64,000 bases of DNA from Oscillospiraceae bacterium (GTDB taxonomy: Bacteria; Bacillota; Clostridia; Oscillospirales; Oscillospiraceae): assembly GCA_020025575.1 (NCBI GenBank), contig JAHHRW010000001.1:124001-188000 (forward strand), given 5' to 3'. Of this stretch, positions 58,033-64,000 are shown one piece after another; the first letter of the stretch is position 1; every line of letters begins with the position of its first letter. The position numbers and the translations under genes are program-made. The notes beneath the pieces were generated by a model that saw only the letters and a list, made by a program, of their open reading frames with translations, had not been told where the DNA came from and did no database searches.

Positions 58033-58041
58033 ATTATACCA
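58033..58041 (-). promoter_or_regulatory. Extended -10 element upstream of the CobW operon
   Basis: On the minus strand TGGTATAAT lies about 165 bases before the CobW start; the -35 is weak. Confidence 0.4.
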
Positions 58042-58321
58042 CGTTACAAACGGAAAATCCATACATACTTCCATATTAATTCATGGTCACCTCTGCACAA
58101 AACGGAAAATGTTGCGAATGTCACATATAAAAGCGTATTTTCCATACAAATCTTGATCTGCAACATAGGAATTCGAGACGAATGACACAACATTCAGATG
58201 AATAATACTTACATTGCGTGGAAGAATCATACCTTAAGTACCTGTCAAGGTAAAGCCAAAACGGTATGCAATCCCCATTTTAGCGGATATTATGAATAAT
58301 ATTAAAATATTTTCAAAGATA

Positions 58322-58350
58322 TTGTTTTCAAAAATGATATATGGTAGGAT
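58322..58350 (+). promoter_or_regulatory. Promoter of the LTA-synthase-like gene
   Basis: TTGTTT (58322-58327) and TAGGAT (58345-58350) are 17 bases apart with extended TGG. Confidence 0.45.
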
Positions 58351-58448
58351 TAGACTCAGCTATCATTCACTGAGGTATAAATGGATCATTCGCTGCAAAT
58401 GCGGATGCTGCCGAATCATAGAACTGTTTTACACGAAAGGATGAGTTT

Positions 58449-60251
58449 ATGTTTGTTTTGGTCGGAATAATCGTTTCTATTTTGATCAGTGCAATTTCAT
58501 TTTTTGTATTTCCTAAGAAACGCAGCTTAGGACAACACATTTATAATTTCATGGGAAATGCGTTTCTGATTCCCTTATTTTCCATCGCTGTCTGGAAATA
58601 TCTATTCGGATATGAGCATTTTTTATCTGCTGACGGATACCATACAACCGAATTCATCGGATTCTTCTTTCTCGCTCTTCTTGTCGGGATGTTATTGCTT
58701 GGGATTCAGTTTTTCTGTCACAAGAATCAATCCGCACAATCTGACAATATAGAACCGAAATACCATCCGATTGGCCACAAAGCTGGCTTTATACTTTTGA
58801 CATTTCTAGGCCTGCTGTGCATATTTATGACCATATGGGGGAAATCTGAATTCTCTGAATTAACTGTAGACCAGCTCCTAATCAACATTTTTCTGCCTGC
58901 ATCGGGAGCAAATACGGCAGATTTTGTAAAAGCTTTCGAAGGTCCTCTGTTTCACACCATTTTCTCAACCACCATTCTCTACCTTTTAACATTTTCAATC
59001 CGCGGGAAACTTACTGCCACCCACAAAAATATTTTCACGAAAAACTTTAGCATTCTGCTTGCAGTTGCCATTTTCATCGGCGGGCTATCATATGGAATCT
59101 ACCGCTACAGCCTGTTTGACCTCGCGAAAGCGTATTTTGAAGAATCAACCATAATTGATGACCATTATATTGATCCCCAGGATGTCGAATTCCAATTTCC
59201 CGAAAAGAAGAGAAATCTCATCCATATCTATCTAGAATCCATGGAAAACAGTTATATGTCCAAGGATCTGGGCGGATTTATGGATAAAAATTTGATCCCG
59301 GAGCTAACACAACTGGCAGCTGAGGGATACAGTTTCTCACACGACAGTCAGAACTTCGGCGGCCCACAGGCTGCTGTAGGAACCACCTGGTCTGTTGCAT
59401 CCATGGTCAACATGTCAACAGGTCTTCCTATGAAGGCTCCCACGGAACGCAACGCATACGGCTCAAAAGGCAATTTTCTACCCGGAGCCTATTCCCTTGG
59501 CGAAATCCTCGCAGAACAAGGTTATGAACAAACCCTAATGTTCGGTGCGGATGCGGATTTTGGTGGACTGACTTATTATTTCGAGTCCCACGGTGACTTT
59601 AAGATTATGGACTATAAGTACGCAAAGGAAAGTGGTTTGATCCCCCCCGATTATGCAGTTTGGTGGGGATATGAAGATGATAAGCTTTTTGAGTTTGCAA
59701 AGGATGAAATTACACGACTCAGTCACACCGGAAAGCCCTTCAATTTTGTTATGGAGACCGCAGATACCCACCGACCGGACGGCTATTTAAGCAAATATGC
59801 GCCAACACCATACGAGAATCAATATGCAAACGTTATTGCATACAGTTCTTCTGAAGTTTACAAGTTTGTCCGATGGATACAAGAACAGCCATTCTATGAG
59901 AATACGACTGTTGTTATTACAGGCGACCATTTAAGCATGGAAACAAAATTCTTTGAATTCTATCAATTTGACAAGGACTACCATCGTTCTCATTATAATG
60001 TAATCTTAAATCCAGATCCAAGTGTTGAAACCAGCGACCGTAATATTCTGTTCAATCGTCAGTATGCAAACTTTGACTTCTTCCCGACGATTCTATCCAG
60101 TATGGGAGTCAAATTTGAAGGCAATCGCCTTGGCATCGGAACAGACTTATTTTCCGGAGCGAAAACACTCTTTGAAGAATATGGCTTTGAAGAAGCAAAC
60201 AGCGAGCTGGAAAAGAAAAGTGTCTTCTATAACCAGCACATTTTGAAGTAA
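58449..60251 (+). CDS. LTA synthase-family sulfatase (phosphoglycerol transferase-like)
   Basis: A 600-residue membrane enzyme. About five helices occupy the first 230 residues, followed by an extracellular sulfatase-type domain. LIHIYLESMENSYM holds the metal-ligand Glu, GGPQAAVGTTWSVASM holds the probable catalytic Thr, and METADTHRPDG and ITGDHLSM hold further metal ligands. LtaS-type enzymes transfer glycerol-phosphate from phosphatidylglycerol to glycolipid; others add phosphoglycerol or phosphoethanolamine to glycans, so the product is uncertain. AAAGG lies 8 bases before the ATG. Single-gene unit. Confidence 0.9.
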   Translation: MFVLVGIIVSILISAISFFVFPKKRSLGQHIYNFMGNAFLIPLFSIAVWKYLFGYEHFLSADGYHTTEFIGFFFLALLVGMLLLGIQFFCHKNQSAQSDNIEPKYHPIGHKAGFILLTFLGLLCIFMTIWGKSEFSELTVDQLLINIFLPASGANTADFVKAFEGPLFHTIFSTTILYLLTFSIRGKLTATHKNIFTKNFSILLAVAIFIGGLSYGIYRYSLFDLAKAYFEESTIIDDHYIDPQDVEFQFPEKKRNLIHIYLESMENSYMSKDLGGFMDKNLIPELTQLAAEGYSFSHDSQNFGGPQAAVGTTWSVASMVNMSTGLPMKAPTERNAYGSKGNFLPGAYSLGEILAEQGYEQTLMFGADADFGGLTYYFESHGDFKIMDYKYAKESGLIPPDYAVWWGYEDDKLFEFAKDEITRLSHTGKPFNFVMETADTHRPDGYLSKYAPTPYENQYANVIAYSSSEVYKFVRWIQEQPFYENTTVVITGDHLSMETKFFEFYQFDKDYHRSHYNVILNPDPSVETSDRNILFNRQYANFDFFPTILSSMGVKFEGNRLGIGTDLFSGAKTLFEEYGFEEANSELEKKSVFYNQHILK

Positions 60252-60275
60252 TTCAGGATTCAAAATCATAAAAAA

Positions 60276-60305
60276 GCTGGAGGACATCATGTCTTCCAGC
60301 CTTTT
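60276..60305. terminator. Bidirectional terminator after the LTA-synthase-like gene
   Basis: GCTGGAGGACA pairs with TGTCTTCCAGC (one G-T), with an A run before and a CTTTTT after, between convergent genes. Confidence 0.85.
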
Positions 60306-60312
60306 TAGAACA

Positions 60313-60990
60313 TTATTTCAATTTTCCTTTGTAAAGATCGTATGCAGAACCGGAAATCATCAAAACAAATCCCACCATGCGCATCGCATCTGAGACGCCC
60401 TGATTGATAATATCTTTTGCCGGAAAGCTTAAAATCAGAGCCAATCCACCCAAGAAGGTCATAGCCCGAAAGAGGTAATAAGGCTTGCTTTGAGACTTAA
60501 CCGGAGCATCCGGATTGATTGATCGACGCAATAATGTAGATACGGCACTCATTCCGAGACTTCCACACACAATGGCAAGATAGACTGCGATTGCCCGAAT
60601 CCAAAGTGCATCCACATAATAGCAGAAGACACCAATGAAAAATGCCATCAATGCACAGATCCCCAAATAGGAAATCCAGTAAACCGGATGCCCGTAAAGG
60701 GAACGATGCTGTGCACACGCGATGTCCAGTGTGCCAGAGATGATCTTTTCTGCATTTTCTGTGGGAATGTCATTGTTGACAATCCGTTCCGACTGCATGA
60801 GCTCCAGAATGCTTACCTCTAAGGCATCTGCCAAAGGTTCCAGTAATTTGATGTCTGGGAAACCAACGCCTCTTTCCCATCGGGAGATGGCCTTATCCGT
60901 AACATGAATTCGTTCCGCCAACTCAGACTGTTTGAGACCAAGCTCTTTACGCCTTGCCTGAATAAATGCCCCAAATCTTTCAGCATCCAT
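60313..60990 (-). CDS. XRE-family HTH regulator with four membrane helices
   Basis: A 225-residue protein: an N-terminal Cro/C1 HTH (FIQARRKELGLKQSELAERI, VTDKAISRWERGVGFPD), a linker, then four hydrophobic helices from about residue 100 (ISYLGICALMAFFIGVFCYY, AIAVYLAIVCGSLGMSAVST). Similar membrane-embedded HTH proteins are frequent in Clostridia; they may sense membrane state. It is a monocistronic unit. The ATG at 60990 has AGGTTGCGG upstream. Confidence 0.88.
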   Translation of the reverse strand: MDAERFGAFIQARRKELGLKQSELAERIHVTDKAISRWERGVGFPDIKLLEPLADALEVSILELMQSERIVNNDIPTENAEKIISGTLDIACAQHRSLYGHPVYWISYLGICALMAFFIGVFCYYVDALWIRAIAVYLAIVCGSLGMSAVSTLLRRSINPDAPVKSQSKPYYLFRAMTFLGGLALILSFPAKDIINQGVSDAMRMVGFVLMISGSAYDLYKGKLK

Positions 60991-61133
60991 TAATACCGCA
61001 ACCTTTCTGTTTTTGATGGCATCATCATATCATTAGGGGTTATAAAAATCAATCGATGCATCGTTTACCTTGCTAGAAATTTGAATTTACAGATAAATAC
61101 CTATAAAATCTAAATATTTCCTGCGCAATAAAA

Positions 61134-61169
61134 AAAGAAAGAAATCCGAATTTCCGGACTTCTTTCTTT
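61134..61169 (-). terminator. Terminator of the PHP phosphatase gene
   Basis: AAAGAAAGAAATCCG folds onto CGGACTTCTTTCTTT with one mismatch; on the minus strand it is followed by TTTTTTATTG. Confidence 0.8.
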
Positions 61170-61220
61170 ACCTGTCTCAGAAATATGACCTGTCCTGAAA
61201 GCATCACAATGCTGAAAAAA

Positions 61221-61988
61221 TTATATCCTGCGCAACTCCACTTTATCAATGCACTTTAACCCTAGGTTCTCGATCATCTGAAGGGCTTCCTGCTCTACGG
61301 TTAGATTTAAAAGTGCATCTGGACTATGTGCGTCACAGCCCAGAATAACGTCACAGCCTTCTTCTGCTGCAACTGTCCAAAATATGGGATTGGGATAATT
61401 TCTCCCCGATTGCAGCCCCAGAAAATTGAACTCAAGCGGCAAATGGCAGCTGATCGCCTCTCGGCAAATCTGCCGCATATAGGTCTTGTATGTATCTGAA
61501 TCACCAACATAATAAAATAGATCTGGATGCGCAAAATATGTAAACAATCCTGTATTCATTGCATCCATGGACTGATGACAGTACCGTTTTAACAGCGATT
61601 CATCCGCTGTAGGATGCCCGTTATAATGCTCGCCTACTTCATTTCCGAGGTAATGCTGCCCAAGCAACAGATAGTCGATAGGTTTATCACGCAGAATCGG
61701 CAAAAGGCTCGGCAGCAGGTCCGGATAATATTCGATCTCAAGACCAAGCGGAATTTGAATTTTGTCTTGAAATTCTTCCCTTAACTCCAGCACTGTATGG
61801 ATATAGTCATCTAACTGGTCGATTCTCATGCGAAATGTAGAACAATATTGACCGGGAAAAATATACGGTGAATGATCTGAGAATCCGAGAATCTCCAATC
61901 CCCTTTTTATGCCATTGCGTACATAATCCTTTTCTTTCCCCTCCGCATGATTGCAGCGCCAAGTATGCGTGTGATAATTTGCAATCAT
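61221..61988 (-). CDS. PHP-domain histidinol-phosphatase-like protein
   Basis: A 255-residue PHP-domain phosphoesterase of the HisJ/HisK type. The N-terminal ANYHTHTWRCNHAEG holds the first metal-binding His residues, GFSDHSPY the next, and GLEIEYYPD, TYFAHPDLF and GCDAHSPDAL complete the trinuclear site. It would remove phosphate from histidinol phosphate, but no his genes are nearby, so another substrate is possible. AGGAGG lies before the ATG. Confidence 0.88.
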   Translation of the reverse strand: MIANYHTHTWRCNHAEGKEKDYVRNGIKRGLEILGFSDHSPYIFPGQYCSTFRMRIDQLDDYIHTVLELREEFQDKIQIPLGLEIEYYPDLLPSLLPILRDKPIDYLLLGQHYLGNEVGEHYNGHPTADESLLKRYCHQSMDAMNTGLFTYFAHPDLFYYVGDSDTYKTYMRQICREAISCHLPLEFNFLGLQSGRNYPNPIFWTVAAEEGCDVILGCDAHSPDALLNLTVEQEALQMIENLGLKCIDKVELRRI

Positions 61989-62103
61989 ATGTGCCTCCTA
62001 TATACTCTTTTTTCTATTTTATCATAATGATCGCTCTTTCGCAACATGGGACAGACAAGCCAAATGGATACCAAAAATTTTCCTGACAATTTTCAAAAAA
62101 AGC

Positions 62104-62132
62104 TTGCATCTTAAGCGAAATTATGATAGTAT
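62104..62132 (+). promoter_or_regulatory. Promoter of tRNA-Pro
   Basis: TTGCAT (62104-62109) and TAGTAT (62127-62132) are 17 bases apart with TG before the -10 box. Confidence 0.6.
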
Positions 62133-62159
62133 ATCTAAGTTGTCAAGTGAATAGCATAT

Positions 62160-62236
62160 CCGGGTGTGGCGAAGTTTGGTATCGCGCTTGAATGGGGTTC
62201 AAGAGGCCGCTGGTTCGAATCCAGTCACTCGGACCA
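62160..62236 (+). tRNA. tRNA-Pro (anticodon GGG)
   Basis: A 77-base cloverleaf. The acceptor CCGGGTG pairs with CACTCGG (one G-U), the D stem is GCGA/TCGC, the anticodon stem CTTGA/TCAAG encloses ATGGGGT with anticodon GGG at 62194-62196, and the T arm holds GGTTCGAATCC. CCA is encoded at 62234-62236. The D stem differs from the common GCGC/GCGC but keeps pairing. It reads CCC and CCU codons. Confidence 0.95.
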
Positions 62237-62237
62237 T

Positions 62238-62292
62238 GCAGAGTGTCCTTATAGGATTTGAGAAAATCTTGTAATGGACACTCTGCTTTTTT
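62238..62292 (+). terminator. Terminator of tRNA-Pro
   Basis: GCAGAGTGTCC (62238-62248) pairs with GGACACTCTGC (62276-62286), followed by TTTTTT. Confidence 0.9.
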
Positions 62293-62405
62293 ATTCTCAA
62301 AATCAACTTGCCATTTTCCAATATGCTTTGTCTGTTGCATACATTGACTGAATTTTGGGCAAAAGTTCTTCGAATCTGTGTATAGTCCCATTTGGGCATA
62401 ACGAT

Positions 62406-62443
62406 ACCCCCTGATGTAGCAATCCTACATCAGGGGGTGTTTT
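62406..62443. terminator. Hairpin between tRNA-Pro and the YibE/F gene
   Basis: A perfect 14-bp stem ACCCCCTGATGTAG with its complement around a 5-base loop, followed by GTTTTG on the plus strand. It lies 53 bases after the YibE/F stop; the T run favours the plus strand, so it may protect convergent units. Confidence 0.75.
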
Positions 62444-62495
62444 GTCTATTGACCATTCCTGTTCAATAAACATCCGTGGGGATTTCTATTGGCCA

Positions 62496-63668
62496 TTATT
62501 TACTGGTGACCTGCTTTTTCTGTCTGGACAGGAGCCAGGCTGTCGCCGCTGAAACGCAAGGCACTGTCCAGATAATGCCCATACTGCCTGCTACACTGCG
62601 CACCAACTCCGTGGCTACGAAGTCCGTATTCATCAGCTGTGTAAATGAAACTTGATAGGAGTAAATCAGTACCATCATGTTCAGGCTTGAACCTGCAAAG
62701 GCCAACACCAGTGTATTGGCCATGGTGCCGGTAGCGTCTCTGCCCACATGCATTCCAGAACGGAACAGCTCCATTCCGGTGATGTCCGAACGTTTCTGTT
62801 TCAACTCTGCCATAGCAGATGCCACGCTCATAGCGGTATCCATCACGGCACCCTCAGCAGCAATCAGAATGCCGCTTAGCAACAGGCCGTTGAGTTTCAG
62901 TCCGTAGTCGCCTCTTGCAAGAATCAGGCCCTCTGCCTCCTCCATCTGGTATGCAGATGCGTGAACTAGGTGTGCGGCGAAATAGCCCAGTACGGCCGCA
63001 GCAGCAATGCCACAGATGCAGCCGATTGCTGCACCGACCATCTTCGGCTGCCAGCCGCCCAGCAGGTAAAAGCAAAGCGTACTGGTTACACCAACCAGAA
63101 GGATGGTGATCGGAACTGTGGGGAAACCCTTCAGTGCCAGTGGCAATAGCAGCCAGACTATACATACAAACGTGAAAATCAGACCCACAAGTGCCCGGAA
63201 TCCCTGCCAGCCTCCGATCATAATCACAGACAGTGCGAACAGTGCAATCAGGAAAAAGATTGCAGGAACCCGGTTGTAATTATACACCGATACCTGATAC
63301 TTACCCACACCGTTGGTGTCAATTCGTACGCTTATGGTGTCCTGCAGTCTTGTCTCCACATTGTACATTGCACTGAAGAAATTTTCTGTCTGGACCACAT
63401 CTCCGGCGTAACGGCCGGTGAGAATCTCCAACTCCAGAATCTGCTTGCCACGCAGACGGCCTTCTATCGAAGGGTCCTGCTGTGTGTCATCTGTCAGGAT
63501 ATCCACAACACGGGCCGTTTCATATTCCACACCGCTGTCGTCGGTAATCGTATAGCCCTCCCAGCCACTGTTGGCCCAGACAATTGCCCAAGCCAACAGG
63601 CACAGGAAAACGACCAAAACAACAATTTTCCGGGGATCTATTCGTTTTTTGAGTTCGTTTACCTTCAT
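62496..63668 (-). CDS. YibE/F family membrane protein
   Basis: A 390-residue YibE/F protein. An N-terminal helix precedes a soluble segment (VEYETARVVDILTDDTQQDP, QILELEILTGRYAGDVVQTE). About seven helices follow, including the conserved GLLLSGILIAAEGAVMDTAM and FRSGMHVGRDATGTMANTLV. Its role is not known; the family is uncharacterised membrane proteins. It starts 13 bases after the surface protein gene, so the two are co-transcribed. Confidence 0.9.
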   Translation of the reverse strand: MKVNELKKRIDPRKIVVLVVFLCLLAWAIVWANSGWEGYTITDDSGVEYETARVVDILTDDTQQDPSIEGRLRGKQILELEILTGRYAGDVVQTENFFSAMYNVETRLQDTISVRIDTNGVGKYQVSVYNYNRVPAIFFLIALFALSVIMIGGWQGFRALVGLIFTFVCIVWLLLPLALKGFPTVPITILLVGVTSTLCFYLLGGWQPKMVGAAIGCICGIAAAAVLGYFAAHLVHASAYQMEEAEGLILARGDYGLKLNGLLLSGILIAAEGAVMDTAMSVASAMAELKQKRSDITGMELFRSGMHVGRDATGTMANTLVLAFAGSSLNMMVLIYSYQVSFTQLMNTDFVATELVRSVAGSMGIIWTVPCVSAATAWLLSRQKKQVTSK

Positions 63669-63681
63669 TGATTATGATCGA

Positions 63682-63999
63682 TTATCCTTTGCTTTTCTTT
63701 TTGTGACCCATCACAAGGTATCCGGCAACAGCAAGGGCTGCCAGCATCAGTGATGCAAACAGAACAGTCTGATTCTGATCGCCAGTAGCAGGCGTATTAC
63801 CGCTGACAGGCAACTTCGGCAGGACCTTGGTTTCGGTGTATCCACAGAGGCAGACACCTGTCATCTGACCTTCTGTATCCTTTGTTGCCTCCTTAGTGGT
63901 ATGCCATGTCATGGTATGCGTATGCGTTTCAGGAACAGCAGGATCAGTGGGGGCATTAGGTTCTGTGGGAACGCTGGGGTCAGTAGGAACACTGGGTTC
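63682..63999 (-). CDS. Sortase-anchored surface protein, C-terminal part (5' partial)
   Basis: The frame is open past the window edge, so only about 105 C-terminal residues are seen. A Pro/Thr/Ser/Val-rich stretch (SVPTDPSVPTEPNAPTDPAV) precedes a short repeat-like module with two cysteines (EGQMTGVCLCGYTETKVLP). The end has the sorting signal form TPATGD, a hydrophobic segment (VLFASLMLAALAVAGYLV) and a basic tail GHKKKSKG. It is probably a cell-wall-anchored protein; the anchor variant is ATG, not LPXTG proper. Its function lies outside the window. Confidence 0.8.
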   Translation of the reverse strand, partial: EPSVPTDPSVPTEPNAPTDPAVPETHTHTMTWHTTKEATKDTEGQMTGVCLCGYTETKVLPKLPVSGNTPATGDQNQTVLFASLMLAALAVAGYLVMGHKKKSKG

Positions 64000-64000
64000 T

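Larger units (their letters stand above)
57871..58448. other. Divergent intergenic region between the CobW operon and the LTA-synthase-like gene
   Basis: No gene was found in these 578 bases. They hold an extended -10 element for the CobW operon (58033-58041), a promoter for the sulfatase gene (58322-58350), and a possible structured element at 58228-58268. No Zur box matching the Bacillus palindrome was recognised. Confidence 0.5.

Noticed and set aside
56827..58185. A 452-codon plus-strand frame over the CobW gene
   Set aside because: It is the mirror of the His/Cys repeats (Met/Val/Ala-rich nonsense), lacks a ribosome site and runs through the promoter region of the real gene.
62143..62399. 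Open frames antisense to tRNA-Pro (including one ending in VTGFEPAAS)
   Set aside because: These are the well-known spurious translations of tRNA complementary strands; they overlap the tRNA and its terminator.

Overview
This 64 kb window looks like a chromosomal core region from an endospore-forming Clostridia species, most likely in the Oscillospirales (placement inferred, not tested). Support: a complete spoIIIAA-AH operon, ylbJ, yqfC/yqfD, cwlD, a cotJ operon, tepA and ftsK/spoIIIE; A+T-rich intergenic regions with consensus vegetative promoters; many TTG and GTG starts; and strong rho-independent hairpins between transcription units. No phage, insertion sequence, CRISPR array or rRNA was seen. 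One tRNA-Pro (GGG) is present.

Layout. 1-8.5 kb: the end of a CmpB-type membrane protein, a CtpE-like P-type ATPase, then a MarR regulator with a heterodimeric ABC exporter and a cytidylate-kinase-like protein. 8.6-21 kb: ylbJ with a small Cys-rich protein (minus strand), then a long plus-strand housekeeping run: yqfC, yqfD, phoH, ybeY, era, a yqzL-like small gene, recO, mutS2, an atypical HPr, uvrC, rsmD, coaD, a coiled-coil protein and a TIGR04086-like membrane protein. 21.9-27.6 kb: a SpoIIM-like membrane protein, xerD, pfkA, an RsiV-like lipoprotein, a XerC-like recombinase behind a perfect palindrome, and an HTH membrane regulator. 27.6-35.2 kb: radA, an aldehyde dehydrogenase, cwlD, a cotJA-cotJB fusion with cotJC, yaaA, and a zinc-ribbon/TPM-domain gene pair.

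35.2-48.5 kb is a continuous minus-strand block read from high to low coordinates: tepA, a divergent uppP paralogue, ftsK; then spoIIIAA-AH behind a candidate SigE promoter; then asp23, nusB, a tsaD-like gene, xseA, xseB and ispA. 48.5-64 kb is more accessory: ybaK and a TSCPD protein, an AraC regulator beside an Old Yellow Enzyme-type flavoenzyme, a polar amino acid ABC importer, a metal-linked operon (His/Cys-repeat CobW GTPase, a CobW-DUF1980 fusion, and a 55-residue membrane peptide carrying the glycine-rich motif of Na+-pumping decarboxylase beta subunits), an LTA-synthase-like sulfatase, a membrane HTH regulator, a PHP phosphatase, tRNA-Pro, a YibE/F protein and the C-terminus of a sortase-anchored surface protein.

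The most novel-looking item is the three-gene GTPase/peptide operon at 55.6-57.9 kb. Three small genes (yqzL-like at 13909, the Cys-rich protein at 8687, the OadB-motif peptide at 55597) are easily missed. All functional calls rest on reading motifs by eye; no database search was run.
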